In this document: piece by piece, positions 15,826 through 23,966 of the stretch | Numbering within the stretch: the first letter of the stretch is position 1 | Layout of the letters: every line of letters starts with the position of its first letter | Translations under genes and position numbers: made by a program | Notes under the pieces: model-generated | What the model was told of the DNA's origin: nothing | Database searches by the model: none | The model's input: the letters and a program-made list of their open reading frames with translations, nothing else | From: Rubrivivax sp. | Lineage (GTDB): Bacteria > Pseudomonadota > Gammaproteobacteria > Burkholderiales > Burkholderiaceae_C | Direction: 5' to 3' | Assembly: GCA_027491255.1 (NCBI GenBank) | Contig: JAIXWM010000129.1 | Span: 1 to 64,000 of the forward strand | Length of the DNA: 64,000 nt

Positions 15826-17438
15826 GGCCGCGCGACCGAGAACTGCATGGCCTGCGGCTGCCGCGCCTGCGCTTCGCGGCACACCGCCAGCACCAGGGCC
15901 AGCACCGCGCGCGTGTCGCGCGGGTCGATCACGCCGTCATCCAGCAGCAGCGCGCTGGTGCGCAGCACGCTGGTCTGGCTCTCGAAGCGCTCGACGATGC
16001 GGCGCTCCATCGCGTCCAGGCGCGCGCTGTCGACCTCGCCCTTGCGCCGCATCGCCGCCTCGGTGACGGTGCGCATGGTCTGCGCCGCCTGCTCGGCGCC
16101 CATGACCGCGGTGCGCGCGTTGGGCCAGCTGAAGCAAAAGCGCGGCTGGAAGGCGCGGCCGCACATGCCGTAGTTGCCCGCGCCGAAGGAGGCGCCGCAT
16201 TGCACGGTGATCTGCGGCACGGTGGCGCTGGTGACGGCCTGGATCATCTTCGAGCCGTGCTTGATGATGCCGGCTTCCTCGTGCGCGCGACCCACCATAT
16301 AGCCGGTGGTGTTCTGCAGGTACAGCAGCGGCGTGCGCGACTGGCAGCAGGCCTGGATGAAGTGCGTGGCCTTGGACGCGCCGGCGCTGTCGATGGGCCC
16401 GTTGTTGGTGATGACACCCAGCGGCCAGCCCTCGAGGTGGACGTGCCCGCAGACCGTGGCGCTGCCGTAGTTGGCACCGAACTCGAGGAAGTCCGAGCCG
16501 TCGGCGATGCGGGCGACGATCTCGCGCATGTCCACCGGCTGCTTCGGGTCGGCCGGCATCAGGCCCAGCAGTTCCTCGGCATCCAGGCGCGGCGGCGCGT
16601 GCGGACGGGCGCCGGTGCCGGGCGGGCACGCCCAGTGGATGCGCGCGAGGATGTCGCGTGCCAGGCGCAGCGCGTCGCGGTCGTCCTCGGCCAGGTAGTC
16701 GCCCAGCCCCGACACCGAGGTGTGCATGACGGCACCGCCGAGTTCCTCCTCGGTGGCGATCTCGCCGGTGGCGGCCTTCAGCAGCGGCGGGCCGGCCAGG
16801 AAGGCGCGGGTGCGGTCGCGCACCATCACGATGTAGTCCGACAGCCCGGTCTGGTAGGCACCGCCGGCGGTGGACGAGCCGTGCGTGACCGTGACCACCG
16901 GCAGCCCGGCAGCCGACAGCCGCGCCAGGTTGCGGAAGCTGGCGCCGCCGCGCACGAAGTCCTCGACCCGGTAGGCCAGCAGGTTGGCGCCTGCGCTCTC
17001 GACCAGTTGCACGTAGGGCAGCCGGTTCTCGAGCGCGATCTCCTGCGCGCGCAGCACCTTGTCCAGCCCCATCGGCTGCAGCGCGCCGGCGTCGATGCCC
17101 GAGTCCGAGGCCAGCACCATGCAGCGCACGCCGCTGACCAGGCCGATGCCGGCGATCACACCGCCGCCGGGCACGCTGCGCTCGGGGTCTTCGGTGTCGA
17201 GCCCGTAGCCGGCGAGCGTGGCGAGCTCGAGGAAGGGCGCGCCGCGGTCCAGCAGCAGCGCCACCCGCTCGCGCGGCAGCAGCTGGCCGCGCTTCTCGAA
17301 ACGCTCGCGCGACGCGGCCGACTTGTCGCGCGTGCGCTGCTCCAGCACCCGCACCCGGGCGAGCTGCGCAAGCATGCTGTCGCGCCGGGTCGCGTAATCG
17401 GCACTGCCGGGGGACAGGGAGGATTCGAAAGCAGGCAT
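15822..17438 (-). CDS. acyl-CoA carboxylase beta subunit (carboxyltransferase), AtuC/LiuB-like
   Basis: 538 aa carboxyltransferase with two crotonase-like halves. It opens MPAFESSLSPGSADY and ends QFSVARP, much like geranyl- and methylcrotonyl-CoA carboxylase beta subunits of about 535-540 aa. Motifs include HGSSTAGGAYQTGLSDYIVMV in the N-half and ITNNGPIDSAGASKATHFIQ, NTTGYMVGRAHEEAGIIKHG and GASFGAGNYGMCGR in the C-half. With the biotin-carrying alpha subunit it carboxylates the gamma carbon of a beta-methyl enoyl-CoA. From memory of family sequences the ends look closer to AtuC than LiuB; a tree is needed to settle it. Confidence 0.9.
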   Translation of the reverse strand: MPAFESSLSPGSADYATRRDSMLAQLARVRVLEQRTRDKSAASRERFEKRGQLLPRERVALLLDRGAPFLELATLAGYGLDTEDPERSVPGGGVIAGIGLVSGVRCMVLASDSGIDAGALQPMGLDKVLRAQEIALENRLPYVQLVESAGANLLAYRVEDFVRGGASFRNLARLSAAGLPVVTVTHGSSTAGGAYQTGLSDYIVMVRDRTRAFLAGPPLLKAATGEIATEEELGGAVMHTSVSGLGDYLAEDDRDALRLARDILARIHWACPPGTGARPHAPPRLDAEELLGLMPADPKQPVDMREIVARIADGSDFLEFGANYGSATVCGHVHLEGWPLGVITNNGPIDSAGASKATHFIQACCQSRTPLLYLQNTTGYMVGRAHEEAGIIKHGSKMIQAVTSATVPQITVQCGASFGAGNYGMCGRAFQPRFCFSWPNARTAVMGAEQAAQTMRTVTEAAMRRKGEVDSARLDAMERRIVERFESQTSVLRTSALLLDDGVIDPRDTRAVLALVLAVCREAQARQPQAMQFSVARP

Positions 17439-17522
17439 CGCAGGTCGCGGGAAGGGACAGACTGGGCAGAGGGCCCGAACCGACGCGCAGCTTAGAGCGG
17501 CGGGTAGAGCGTCATCTTGTGT

Positions 17523-18440
17523 TCAGCCGCTGAGTGTGCCGCACCGGGGACGGACCCGGAACTTCTCCAGCAAGGCGGCCGGCTGGTAGGACAGCTTGGT
17601 CCTGCGGAAATTGGCCAGGCCGAGATCCTGCTCGAAGTTGAGCCATCGCGGCGGCCCGCCGGCGCCGGGCGCGCCGTGCCGGGCGTGGTGGCGGAACAGG
17701 ACCTGCACCCCGCCGACGAACGCCGCCCGCCCCTTGGCGAAGCGGACCACGTCCACGCCCGGCCGCAGGGTTTCGGTCAGGATGAAGGCCGCCGGCACCC
17801 CGTCGGCGCGCAGCACCCAGCCGGCCAGGCCGAGTTCGGCCGCTGCCGCCAGCGCCTCGCGGCAGGGCAGGTCGTCGGCCTGGCCCGGTGAGCGACCCTT
17901 GTCGAGCAGCCAGCCATCGAGCACGTGCTCGGCCTCGGCCTGCAGCGGCACGCCATAGGGCGCGATGCTGACGGCGTGCGCGGCCTCGAGCCGGGCGACG
18001 AGCTGCCGCTTCTTGCGCAGGCCAGCGCCACGGTACTCGGCGAAGCTGCCGGCTTCGTACAGGTAGTCGGCGTCGTCGCGCACGGCCTCGCGGCTGCCAT
18101 CCTGCGGCGGCAGCTGCACCACCTGCGAAGCCGACAAGGGGTAGAAGGCGGCACAGTCCCCCAGCAGCGCGCGCCAGTCCGAGACCGGCACCTCGTGCAG
18201 CGGGAACAGCGGGAACACGTGGCGCAGTCCGTCGTAGGCACGCCCCTCGAGCAGCGGCCACCGGCCGTCGACGAAGCGCCAGTCGTGCGCGCGCCGGAAC
18301 AGCCACAGGTTGGAGAACGACCAGTCGGCCAGCGCCTGCTCCCCGCTGCCTTCGGCCAGGCGCCCCAGCAGCAGCTCGATGCGGGGCCGCATCGACAGCG
18401 CCAGCGGGGCGCCACGGGTCGGGGCCGCGCCGCTCGTCAC
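17523..18440 (-). CDS. DUF2156 / phosphatidylglycerol-lysyltransferase-domain protein
   Basis: About 305 aa. It resembles DUF2156 proteins, the GNAT-like catalytic fold also found at the C-terminus of MprF. Recognisable are the basic helix GLRKKRQLVARLEAAH and the end signature NFEQDLGLANFRRTKLSYQP followed by a KF.V segment, as in 'iNrEqDlGi.GLRkaKlSy.P'. No transmembrane domain is present, so it is a soluble version rather than full MprF. The start GTG 18440 overlaps the upstream gene's stop as GTGA; a longer frame to 18650 would lie inside that gene. Its role beside acyl-CoA enzymes is unknown; it may acylate a small molecule or lipid. Confidence 0.72.
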   Translation of the reverse strand: MTSGAAPTRGAPLALSMRPRIELLLGRLAEGSGEQALADWSFSNLWLFRRAHDWRFVDGRWPLLEGRAYDGLRHVFPLFPLHEVPVSDWRALLGDCAAFYPLSASQVVQLPPQDGSREAVRDDADYLYEAGSFAEYRGAGLRKKRQLVARLEAAHAVSIAPYGVPLQAEAEHVLDGWLLDKGRSPGQADDLPCREALAAAAELGLAGWVLRADGVPAAFILTETLRPGVDVVRFAKGRAAFVGGVQVLFRHHARHGAPGAGGPPRWLNFEQDLGLANFRRTKLSYQPAALLEKFRVRPRCGTLSG

Positions 18441-19243
18441 GGGTCGAAGCGGACCAGACGCACGCCGGGCGCGGGCCCGTCGGCCGGCGGACCGGCGAAG
18501 CACTGGGCGAGCACCATCCAGCGCGCCGCCGCGTCGCCCTGGATCTGCAGGCCGGTGTCGGCGACGTGGCGCCGCTGGGTCACGACCAGGCAGAAGTCCT
18601 CGGCGACCCCCGACACCAGGCCGGCCTGCCCGGGCTCTCCCCAGGACCACAGCTCACCGTCGGGGCCGCGCAGTTCGACCCGTGGCGCCGGCCCGGGCAG
18701 CGGCAACCCCCGGTTCACGAAGCACCACGCGAAGGTCGTCACACCCAGGTGCGCGATGTGCCGCAGGCGCAGGCTCGGCGGCCGCCGCCGGCGCAGCAGG
18801 TCCCACACGTCCTGGCCGTGGGCCCAGGTCTCCATCAGGCGCGCCGTCACGAAGGAGCGCGCGCTCATCGTCGGCCCGTACCAGGGCAGGCGCGCCCGGG
18901 GGTCCAGCGCAGCCAGTGCCTGCACCAGCTCCTCGTATCCCGTCTGCCAGCGCTGGCGCAGCGCCGCCCCGGGCAGGGGCCCGAAATGGTCCCGCGCGAC
19001 GGCACTGATCTGGCCGCCGCGCTCCATCAGCGCGTTCAGCGCGCGCGCCGACGCGACGAAGGCCTCGGGATCGCGCGCCGCCTGCAGGGCCGCCTCGTCG
19101 AAGTAGCACAGGTGCGCGATCTCGTCCCAGGCCGACCAGCCGTGGAAGGGGCCGGGCTGGCGCCACTGCGCTTCGTCCAGGGTGGCGCAGAGCGTGTCGA
19201 GTTCCCGGTACTCGTCCAGAAGGTCTCGGCATCCCTGGTCCAT
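18437..19243 (-). CDS. TIGR03084 family protein (DinB/maleylpyruvate-isomerase-N-like fold)
   Basis: 268 aa from ATG 19243, preceded by GAGGAGG. The N-terminal four-helix part has WSAWDEIAHLCYFDEAAL and later METWAHGQDVWDLL. The His residues in HL and AHGQD match the metal-site positions of the mycothiol-dependent maleylpyruvate isomerase/DinB superfamily. The overall length and the HLGVTTFAWCFVNRG segment fit TIGR03084, a family of unknown function best known from Actinobacteria, where it also occurs beside acyl-CoA genes. It is the first gene of the carboxylase operon and diverges from the AtuA-like gene. Function is not established; a thiol- or CoA-linked isomerase role is speculation. Confidence 0.75.
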   Translation of the reverse strand: MDQGCRDLLDEYRELDTLCATLDEAQWRQPGPFHGWSAWDEIAHLCYFDEAALQAARDPEAFVASARALNALMERGGQISAVARDHFGPLPGAALRQRWQTGYEELVQALAALDPRARLPWYGPTMSARSFVTARLMETWAHGQDVWDLLRRRRPPSLRLRHIAHLGVTTFAWCFVNRGLPLPGPAPRVELRGPDGELWSWGEPGQAGLVSGVAEDFCLVVTQRRHVADTGLQIQGDAAARWMVLAQCFAGPPADGPAPGVRLVRFDP

Positions 19244-19293
19244 CCTCCTCGCTCCTCGTGGTTTGTCGCGGCACCCCGTCGGTCCGGGCCCGA

Positions 19294-19370
19294 TCTTGCA
19301 CCATGCCGGCGGTGCCGTCTTGCGCCCAGGCGCGACGCCCGCCGGCGAGGCGAAGCCGCTCGGCACAAGC
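19294..19370. promoter_or_regulatory. repeated CTTGYGCC operator-like sites in the second divergent promoter region
   Basis: GTCTTGCGCC at 19317-19326 and, on the opposite strand, GCTTGTGCCG (reverse complement of 19361-19370) form a spaced inverted pair about 43 bp apart. A weaker TCTTGCACC lies at 19294-19302. They sit between the divergent TIGR03084 and AtuA-like genes. The core matches the 9674/9737 sites, so both promoter regions are probably controlled by the same regulator. Confidence 0.5.
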
Positions 19371-19426
19371 CGGCGCCGCCGCGGCGTGTCACGATGCGGG
19401 CTGAGCGGTGAGGGAGGGGATCCGGG

Positions 19427-21229
19427 ATGAACGCGACGAGCAGGGACCGCACGGTGCGCATCGGCGGCGCGAGCGGCTTCTGGGGCGACAGCCGGCTGGG
19501 GGCGCAGCAGCTGGTGCGGCGCGCGACGATCGACTACCTGGTGTTCGACTACCTGGCCGAGACCACGATGGCGATCCTGGCCGGCGCGCGGGCGAAGCGG
19601 CCCGAGATGGGCTGGGCCACCGACTTCGTCGAGGTGGCGATGCACAGCGTGCTGCCGGAGGTGATGCGGCGCGGCATCAAGGTCGTGGCCAACGCCGGCG
19701 GCGTGAACCCGCAGGGCTGCGCCCAGGCGCTGCGCCGCCTGGCCGACGGTCTCGGCCTGGCGCCGAGGATCGCGGTCGTGCTGGGCGACGACGTGAGCGC
19801 GCAGCTGCCGGCGCTGCGCGCGGCCGGCGTGCGCGACCTGGCCGGCGGCGCCCCGATCCCCGAGCGGATGCTGAGCGCCAATGCCTACCTCGGCGCGCTG
19901 CCGGTGGCGCGCGCGCTGGCCGCCGGAGCCGACATCGTGATCACCGGGCGCTGCGTCGACAGCGCGGTCACGCTCGGGCCGCTGATCCACGAGTTCGGCT
20001 GGGGGCCGGACGATCTGGACCTGCTGGCCGCCGGCAGCCTGGCAGGCCACCTGATCGAGTGCGGCTGCCAGGCCACCGGCGGGCTGCACACCGACTGGGA
20101 GGACGTGCCCGACTGGGCCGACATCGGCTACCCCGTCGTCGAGTGCCACGCCGACGGGCGCTTCGCGCTCACCAAGCCCGAGGGCACAGGCGGCCGGGTG
20201 CTGCGCGCCGCGGTGGCCGAGCAGCTGCTCTACGAGATCGGCGACCCGGGCGCCTACGAGCTGCCCGACGTGTGCTGCGACTTCCGCGACGTGACGATCG
20301 AACAGGCCGGCGCAGACCGGGTCGAGGTGCGCGGCGCGCGCGGTCGGGCTCCGTCTTCGCGCTACAAGGTGTCGGCCACGGCGATGGCGGGCTGGCGCTG
20401 CGCCGGCTCGATGGTGATCGTCGGCATCGACGCCGCGGCCAAGGCGCGGCGCACCGGGCAGGCGATCGTCGAACGCACCCGCCGCATCCTGCGCGAGGAG
20501 GGGCTGCCCGACTTCAGCGCCATCGCGGTGGAACTGCTGGGAGCCGAGACGCTGTACGGCCCGCACGCGCGCGCCGACGCCGCGCGCGAGGTCATGGTGC
20601 GCGTGGTGGCCGACCACGCGCTGAAGCCGGCGCTCGAGCTCTTCGCACGCGAGATCGCACCGGCCGGCACCTCCTGGGCGCCCGGCACCACCAGCCCGGG
20701 CGGCGGTCGGCCCGCGCCTTCGCCGCTGATCCGGCAGTTCGCCTTCCTCGTCGACAAGTCCGGGGTCCCGGCGCGTGTGGAGTTCGACGACTGCCCGGCC
20801 TTCGAGGTGCCCGTGCCCGCCGGCACCGGCGACGCCTCACCGGCGTTGCCCACCCCTGCGCCCGCCCCCTGGCGCGACGACGGCGGGCCGCTGATCGAAG
20901 TGCCCCTGGTGCGGCTGGCCTGGGCACGCAGCGGCGACAAGGGCGACACGGCCAACATCGGCGTGGTGGCGCGCCAGCCCGAGTGGCTGCCGCTGATCTG
21001 GGACCGGGTGACACCCGAGGCCGTGGCGGCGCACCTGGCGCACCTGGTGCGCGGGCCGGTCGAGCGCTTCCACCTGCCCGGCATCGGCGCCGTGAACTTC
21101 GTGCTGCACCAGGCCCTGGACGGCGGTGGACCCGCGTCGCGGCGCATGGACCCGCTGGGCAAGGGATTGGCGCAGATCCTGCTGGACCTGCCGGTGCGCG
21201 TGCCGGCGGGCTTGTCCGGTCTCAGCTGA
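19427..21229 (+). CDS. AtuA-like protein (DUF1446) with fused C-terminal domain
   Basis: 600 aa. The N-terminal ~450 residues belong to the DUF1446/AtuA family: opening VRIGGASGFWGDSRLGAQQL, with LVFDYLAETTMAILAGAR, VVANAGGVNPQGCAQAL and GRCVDSAVTLGPLIHEFGW. A second domain (about 490-600) contains LAWARSGDKGDTANIGV, the signature of the small AtuA-like C-terminal domain that is sometimes a separate gene. AtuA is required for growth of Pseudomonas on citronellol-type acyclic terpenes but its biochemical reaction is not established. The start at 19427 follows AGGGAGGGGA. Its presence is the main argument that the cluster handles a terpenoid or similarly branched acid. Confidence 0.88.
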   Translation: MNATSRDRTVRIGGASGFWGDSRLGAQQLVRRATIDYLVFDYLAETTMAILAGARAKRPEMGWATDFVEVAMHSVLPEVMRRGIKVVANAGGVNPQGCAQALRRLADGLGLAPRIAVVLGDDVSAQLPALRAAGVRDLAGGAPIPERMLSANAYLGALPVARALAAGADIVITGRCVDSAVTLGPLIHEFGWGPDDLDLLAAGSLAGHLIECGCQATGGLHTDWEDVPDWADIGYPVVECHADGRFALTKPEGTGGRVLRAAVAEQLLYEIGDPGAYELPDVCCDFRDVTIEQAGADRVEVRGARGRAPSSRYKVSATAMAGWRCAGSMVIVGIDAAAKARRTGQAIVERTRRILREEGLPDFSAIAVELLGAETLYGPHARADAAREVMVRVVADHALKPALELFAREIAPAGTSWAPGTTSPGGGRPAPSPLIRQFAFLVDKSGVPARVEFDDCPAFEVPVPAGTGDASPALPTPAPAPWRDDGGPLIEVPLVRLAWARSGDKGDTANIGVVARQPEWLPLIWDRVTPEAVAAHLAHLVRGPVERFHLPGIGAVNFVLHQALDGGGPASRRMDPLGKGLAQILLDLPVRVPAGLSGLS

Positions 21230-21240
21230 GGCGGCTGAGC

Positions 21241-21653
21241 GGCCTGACGATTGCCGGCTCGGCGAGCCGCCAGACGGCCTCGGCGGCGGCCCTCTGGGTG
21301 CAGTGCATCGAGGCCGCCATCGCCCAGGGCATGGGGCTGTTGGCCGAGCCGAGGCCGCAGCGCTGGTCCGCCGGGGCCGTGTGCCAGCACCGGCCCGAGG
21401 TCGTCGAGCACGTGCGCTGGCCGATCCTCGGCCACCCCGGTGGCCGGCCAGGTGGGCTGCAGCCAGGCGACACCCTCCATCGATCTGACGGGCCGACTGC
21501 GCGAGATCGCTCGCCCGGTGCTGATGATCTGCAGCGCCGAGGACCCCGGCACGCCGCTGGCGGCCCTGGACGCCGCGCGCCTTTGCAAGCCAGATGGATC
21601 AGCCCGACGACTGCTCGGCAACGCTGGAGCAGTTCCTGAAGGCGCACAGCTGA
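21241..21653 (+). pseudogene. alpha/beta-hydrolase (3-oxoadipate enol-lactonase-like) C-terminal relic
   Basis: Pieces of one alpha/beta hydrolase can be read across three frames. Frame 1 from about 21241 gives an AEPRPQRWSAGAVCQHRPEV-like cap region (family 'aim.RWF.p.f..rhP..v'). Frame 2 from about 21445 gives IDLTGRLREIARPVLMICSA and EDPGTPLAALDAA (family 'DLt.rL..I..PtLvi.G..D..TPp'). Frame 3 at 21594-21653 gives MDQPDDCSATLEQFLKAHS and a stop (family 'e.P..f...l..FL'). The nucleophile half is missing, and the catalytic-His segment falls in a deletion. It follows the AtuA-like gene by 11 bases, so it may once have belonged to the operon. Confidence 0.65.
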
Positions 21654-21680
21654 ACGGCGGGGGCCCGCGGCGCTGCGTGC

Positions 21681-22874
21681 TCAGGACACCGCGCCCGCCC
21701 CGTAGCGCCCCTTCAGCAGCCGCCCGGCGCCGAAGCGCTCGAGCGCGTAGGGCGCCAGCGGCACGTCGGTGGGCAGGCCCAGCGCCGCCTGCGCGAGCAC
21801 GCGGCCGACGGCCGGCGAGAGCTTGAAGCCGTGGCCCGAGAAGCCGTGGCCGACGACGAGCCCGGGCACGCCGGGCACCGGGCCGAGCACCGGGTTCCAG
21901 TCGGGCGTGACGTCGTAGACCCCGGTCCACGACGACGCGAGGCCGGCTTCGGCAAACGACGGGAAGCGCTCGGCCACCTGCGCGCCGATCTCGGCCACCA
22001 GGTCCATGCTCACCTCGCCCTGGCGGTCGTCGGGCGTGGCCAGGGTCTCGCCGGGCAGGCCCTCGCTGACCAGCATCTGCCCGCCGCCGTAGCTGCGCGC
22101 GTACAGCAGCCCGGGGGAGGCCAGGTCCTTGAAGACCGGCATGGCCGGGGTGTAGGCCTGCGGGCCCTGCAGCGCCAGCACGCGGTGGCGCTCGGCCGCG
22201 ATCGGCTGCGCGATGCCGGTCCAGGCTTCGAGCTCGCGCGCCCAGATGTTCTGTGTGCTGACGACGACGCCGGCGGCGATGAAGCCCTGCGAGGTCTCGA
22301 CCCCGACGACGCGCGCGCCTGCGCGCCGCAGCGCGAGCGCATCGACCCCTTCGATGACGCGCACGCCGCGGCGGCGCGCGGCGCGGGCGAAGGAGCTGGC
22401 CACCAGGTAGGCGTCGGCGTAGCCGGCCTCGGGCTCGTGGCCGATCAGCGCCGCGTCGTCGAAGCGCGCGATCGGCAGCAGCGCCGCGGCCTCGGCCGGC
22501 GTCAGCGTGCGAACATCAATGCCCATCGCCGCCTGTTGCGCGAGCGCATCGCGCAGGGCCTGCAGCTTCGTCCCTTCGGGCGCGGCGATCAGGTAGCCGC
22601 AGCGCACCAGCCCGGCCGAGGCCTCGGCCTCGCCCAGGTAATCGGCAAAGCGCTTGAAGACCGCCCAGGAGCGGCGCGCGAGTTCCACGTTCTCGGGCAC
22701 CGAGTAGTGCGTGCGCAGGATGCCGCTGGATTGCGCCGTGGTGCCGGCGCCGACCTGCCGGCGCTCGAGCAGCAGCACGCGCCCGGCGCCGAGCGCCGCC
22801 AGATGCCAGGCCACCGAGCAGCCGACCACGCCGCCGCCGATGACCACCACGTCACAACCGTCCATGGCCGCCAT
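21681..22874 (-). CDS. FAD-dependent amine/amino-acid oxidoreductase (DAO family)
   Basis: 397 aa (394 if ATG 22865 is used; neither start has a clear ribosome site). It opens with the Rossmann FAD motif CDVVVIGGGVVGCSVAWHLA and LLERRQVGAGTTAQSSG, and ends with WTGVYDVTPDWNPVLGPVPG and GHGFSGHGFKLSPAVGR. The last is a hallmark of sarcosine-oxidase-beta/glycine-oxidase-like members of the DAO family, which oxidise secondary amines or D-amino acids. Substrate is unknown. It is divergent from the TAXI-TRAP operon with a 123-bp gap, so the transported compound could be its substrate. Confidence 0.87.
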   Translation of the reverse strand: MAAMDGCDVVVIGGGVVGCSVAWHLAALGAGRVLLLERRQVGAGTTAQSSGILRTHYSVPENVELARRSWAVFKRFADYLGEAEASAGLVRCGYLIAAPEGTKLQALRDALAQQAAMGIDVRTLTPAEAAALLPIARFDDAALIGHEPEAGYADAYLVASSFARAARRRGVRVIEGVDALALRRAGARVVGVETSQGFIAAGVVVSTQNIWARELEAWTGIAQPIAAERHRVLALQGPQAYTPAMPVFKDLASPGLLYARSYGGGQMLVSEGLPGETLATPDDRQGEVSMDLVAEIGAQVAERFPSFAEAGLASSWTGVYDVTPDWNPVLGPVPGVPGLVVGHGFSGHGFKLSPAVGRVLAQAALGLPTDVPLAPYALERFGAGRLLKGRYGAGAVS

Positions 22875-22997
22875 TGTGGCCGGCCGCCACCGCAACAGAC
22901 CGGGCCAGGCCGCCCGGCCCGGGGAAGTCTCGATGTCCGCGGGCGCGGAAAACGCCTATCCTCGCGCCCTTTCCAACCCGCTCCAAGGAGACCCGAC

Positions 22998-23966
22998 ATG
23001 CCCCTGTCCTGGAAGCACGCCGTCGCCGGCATCGCCCTGGTGGCCGCCGCCACATCCGCCGTCGCGCAGCAGCGCGTGTTCTTCGGCATCGCCACCGGCG
23101 GCACCGGCGGCACCTACTACCCGCTGGGCGGCATGCTCGCGCAGCTGATCTCGAACAAGGCCACCATCGACGGGCGCAAGTTCGCCGCCACGGCCGAGGC
23201 CGCGGGCGCCTCGGTGGGCAACGCCCGGCTGCTGGGCACCAAGGAGATCGAATCGGCCTTCGTCGCCGCCGACATCCTGGACCAGGCCTACAACGGCAAG
23301 GCACAGTTCGCCAACGCGCCGATCAGGAACCTGCGCGCGCTGGGCGCGCTGTACCCCGAGACGGTGCAGCTGGTCGTGCGTGCGAACTCCGGCATCAACA
23401 GCGTCAAGGACCTGAAGGGCAAGAGCATCTCCTCGGGTGCGCCGGGCTCGGGCCAGTACCAGCTCGTCACCGACCTGCTGCGCGTCAACGGCCTGAGCCG
23501 CAGCGACGTCAAGGAGGACAGCTCCTCGTTCACGCAGGCGATGGACAAGATCAAGGACGGAAACCTCGACGCCACGCTGATCACCGCCGGCACGCCGGTG
23601 GCGGCGATCACCGACGCGGCGCAGAGCCACCCGATCCGCATCCTGCCGCTGGCCGGGGCCGAGGTCGCCGCGCTGCTGAAGGAGCAGCCCTACTACACGC
23701 AGGTGAACCTGCCGGCCAACACCTACCGCGGCCAGACCGCGGTCGTGCCCACGATCGCCGTGATGGCGGTGTGGGCCGCGCACGACGGCGTGCCCGACAA
23801 CGTGGCCTACGAGGTGACGAAGGCGCTGTACGAGAACACCGCCATCATGGGCCAGGTGCACGTGCAGGGCCGCAACATCACGCTGCAGACGGCCGCCGCC
23901 GTGGGCAGCGTGCCGATGCACCCGGGCGCGCTGCGCTACTTCCGGGAGAAAGGCATCGTCAAGTGA
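22998..23966 (+). CDS. TAXI-family TRAP transporter solute receptor
   Basis: 322 aa with a Sec signal peptide (HAVAGIALVAAATSAVAQQ, cleavage near residue 23). The TAXI signature ATGGTGGTYYPLGG starts the mature protein. NSVKDLKGKSISSGAPGSG and DATLITAGTPVAAI are also typical of the family. TAXI receptors bind small carboxylates such as glutamate or 2-oxoglutarate and work with a fused DctQM permease. Start ATG 22998 follows CAAGGAG. It overlaps the DUF1850 gene by one base (TGATG), and the permease gene comes next. Confidence 0.93.
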   Translation: MPLSWKHAVAGIALVAAATSAVAQQRVFFGIATGGTGGTYYPLGGMLAQLISNKATIDGRKFAATAEAAGASVGNARLLGTKEIESAFVAADILDQAYNGKAQFANAPIRNLRALGALYPETVQLVVRANSGINSVKDLKGKSISSGAPGSGQYQLVTDLLRVNGLSRSDVKEDSSSFTQAMDKIKDGNLDATLITAGTPVAAITDAAQSHPIRILPLAGAEVAALLKEQPYYTQVNLPANTYRGQTAVVPTIAVMAVWAAHDGVPDNVAYEVTKALYENTAIMGQVHVQGRNITLQTAAAVGSVPMHPGALRYFREKGIVK

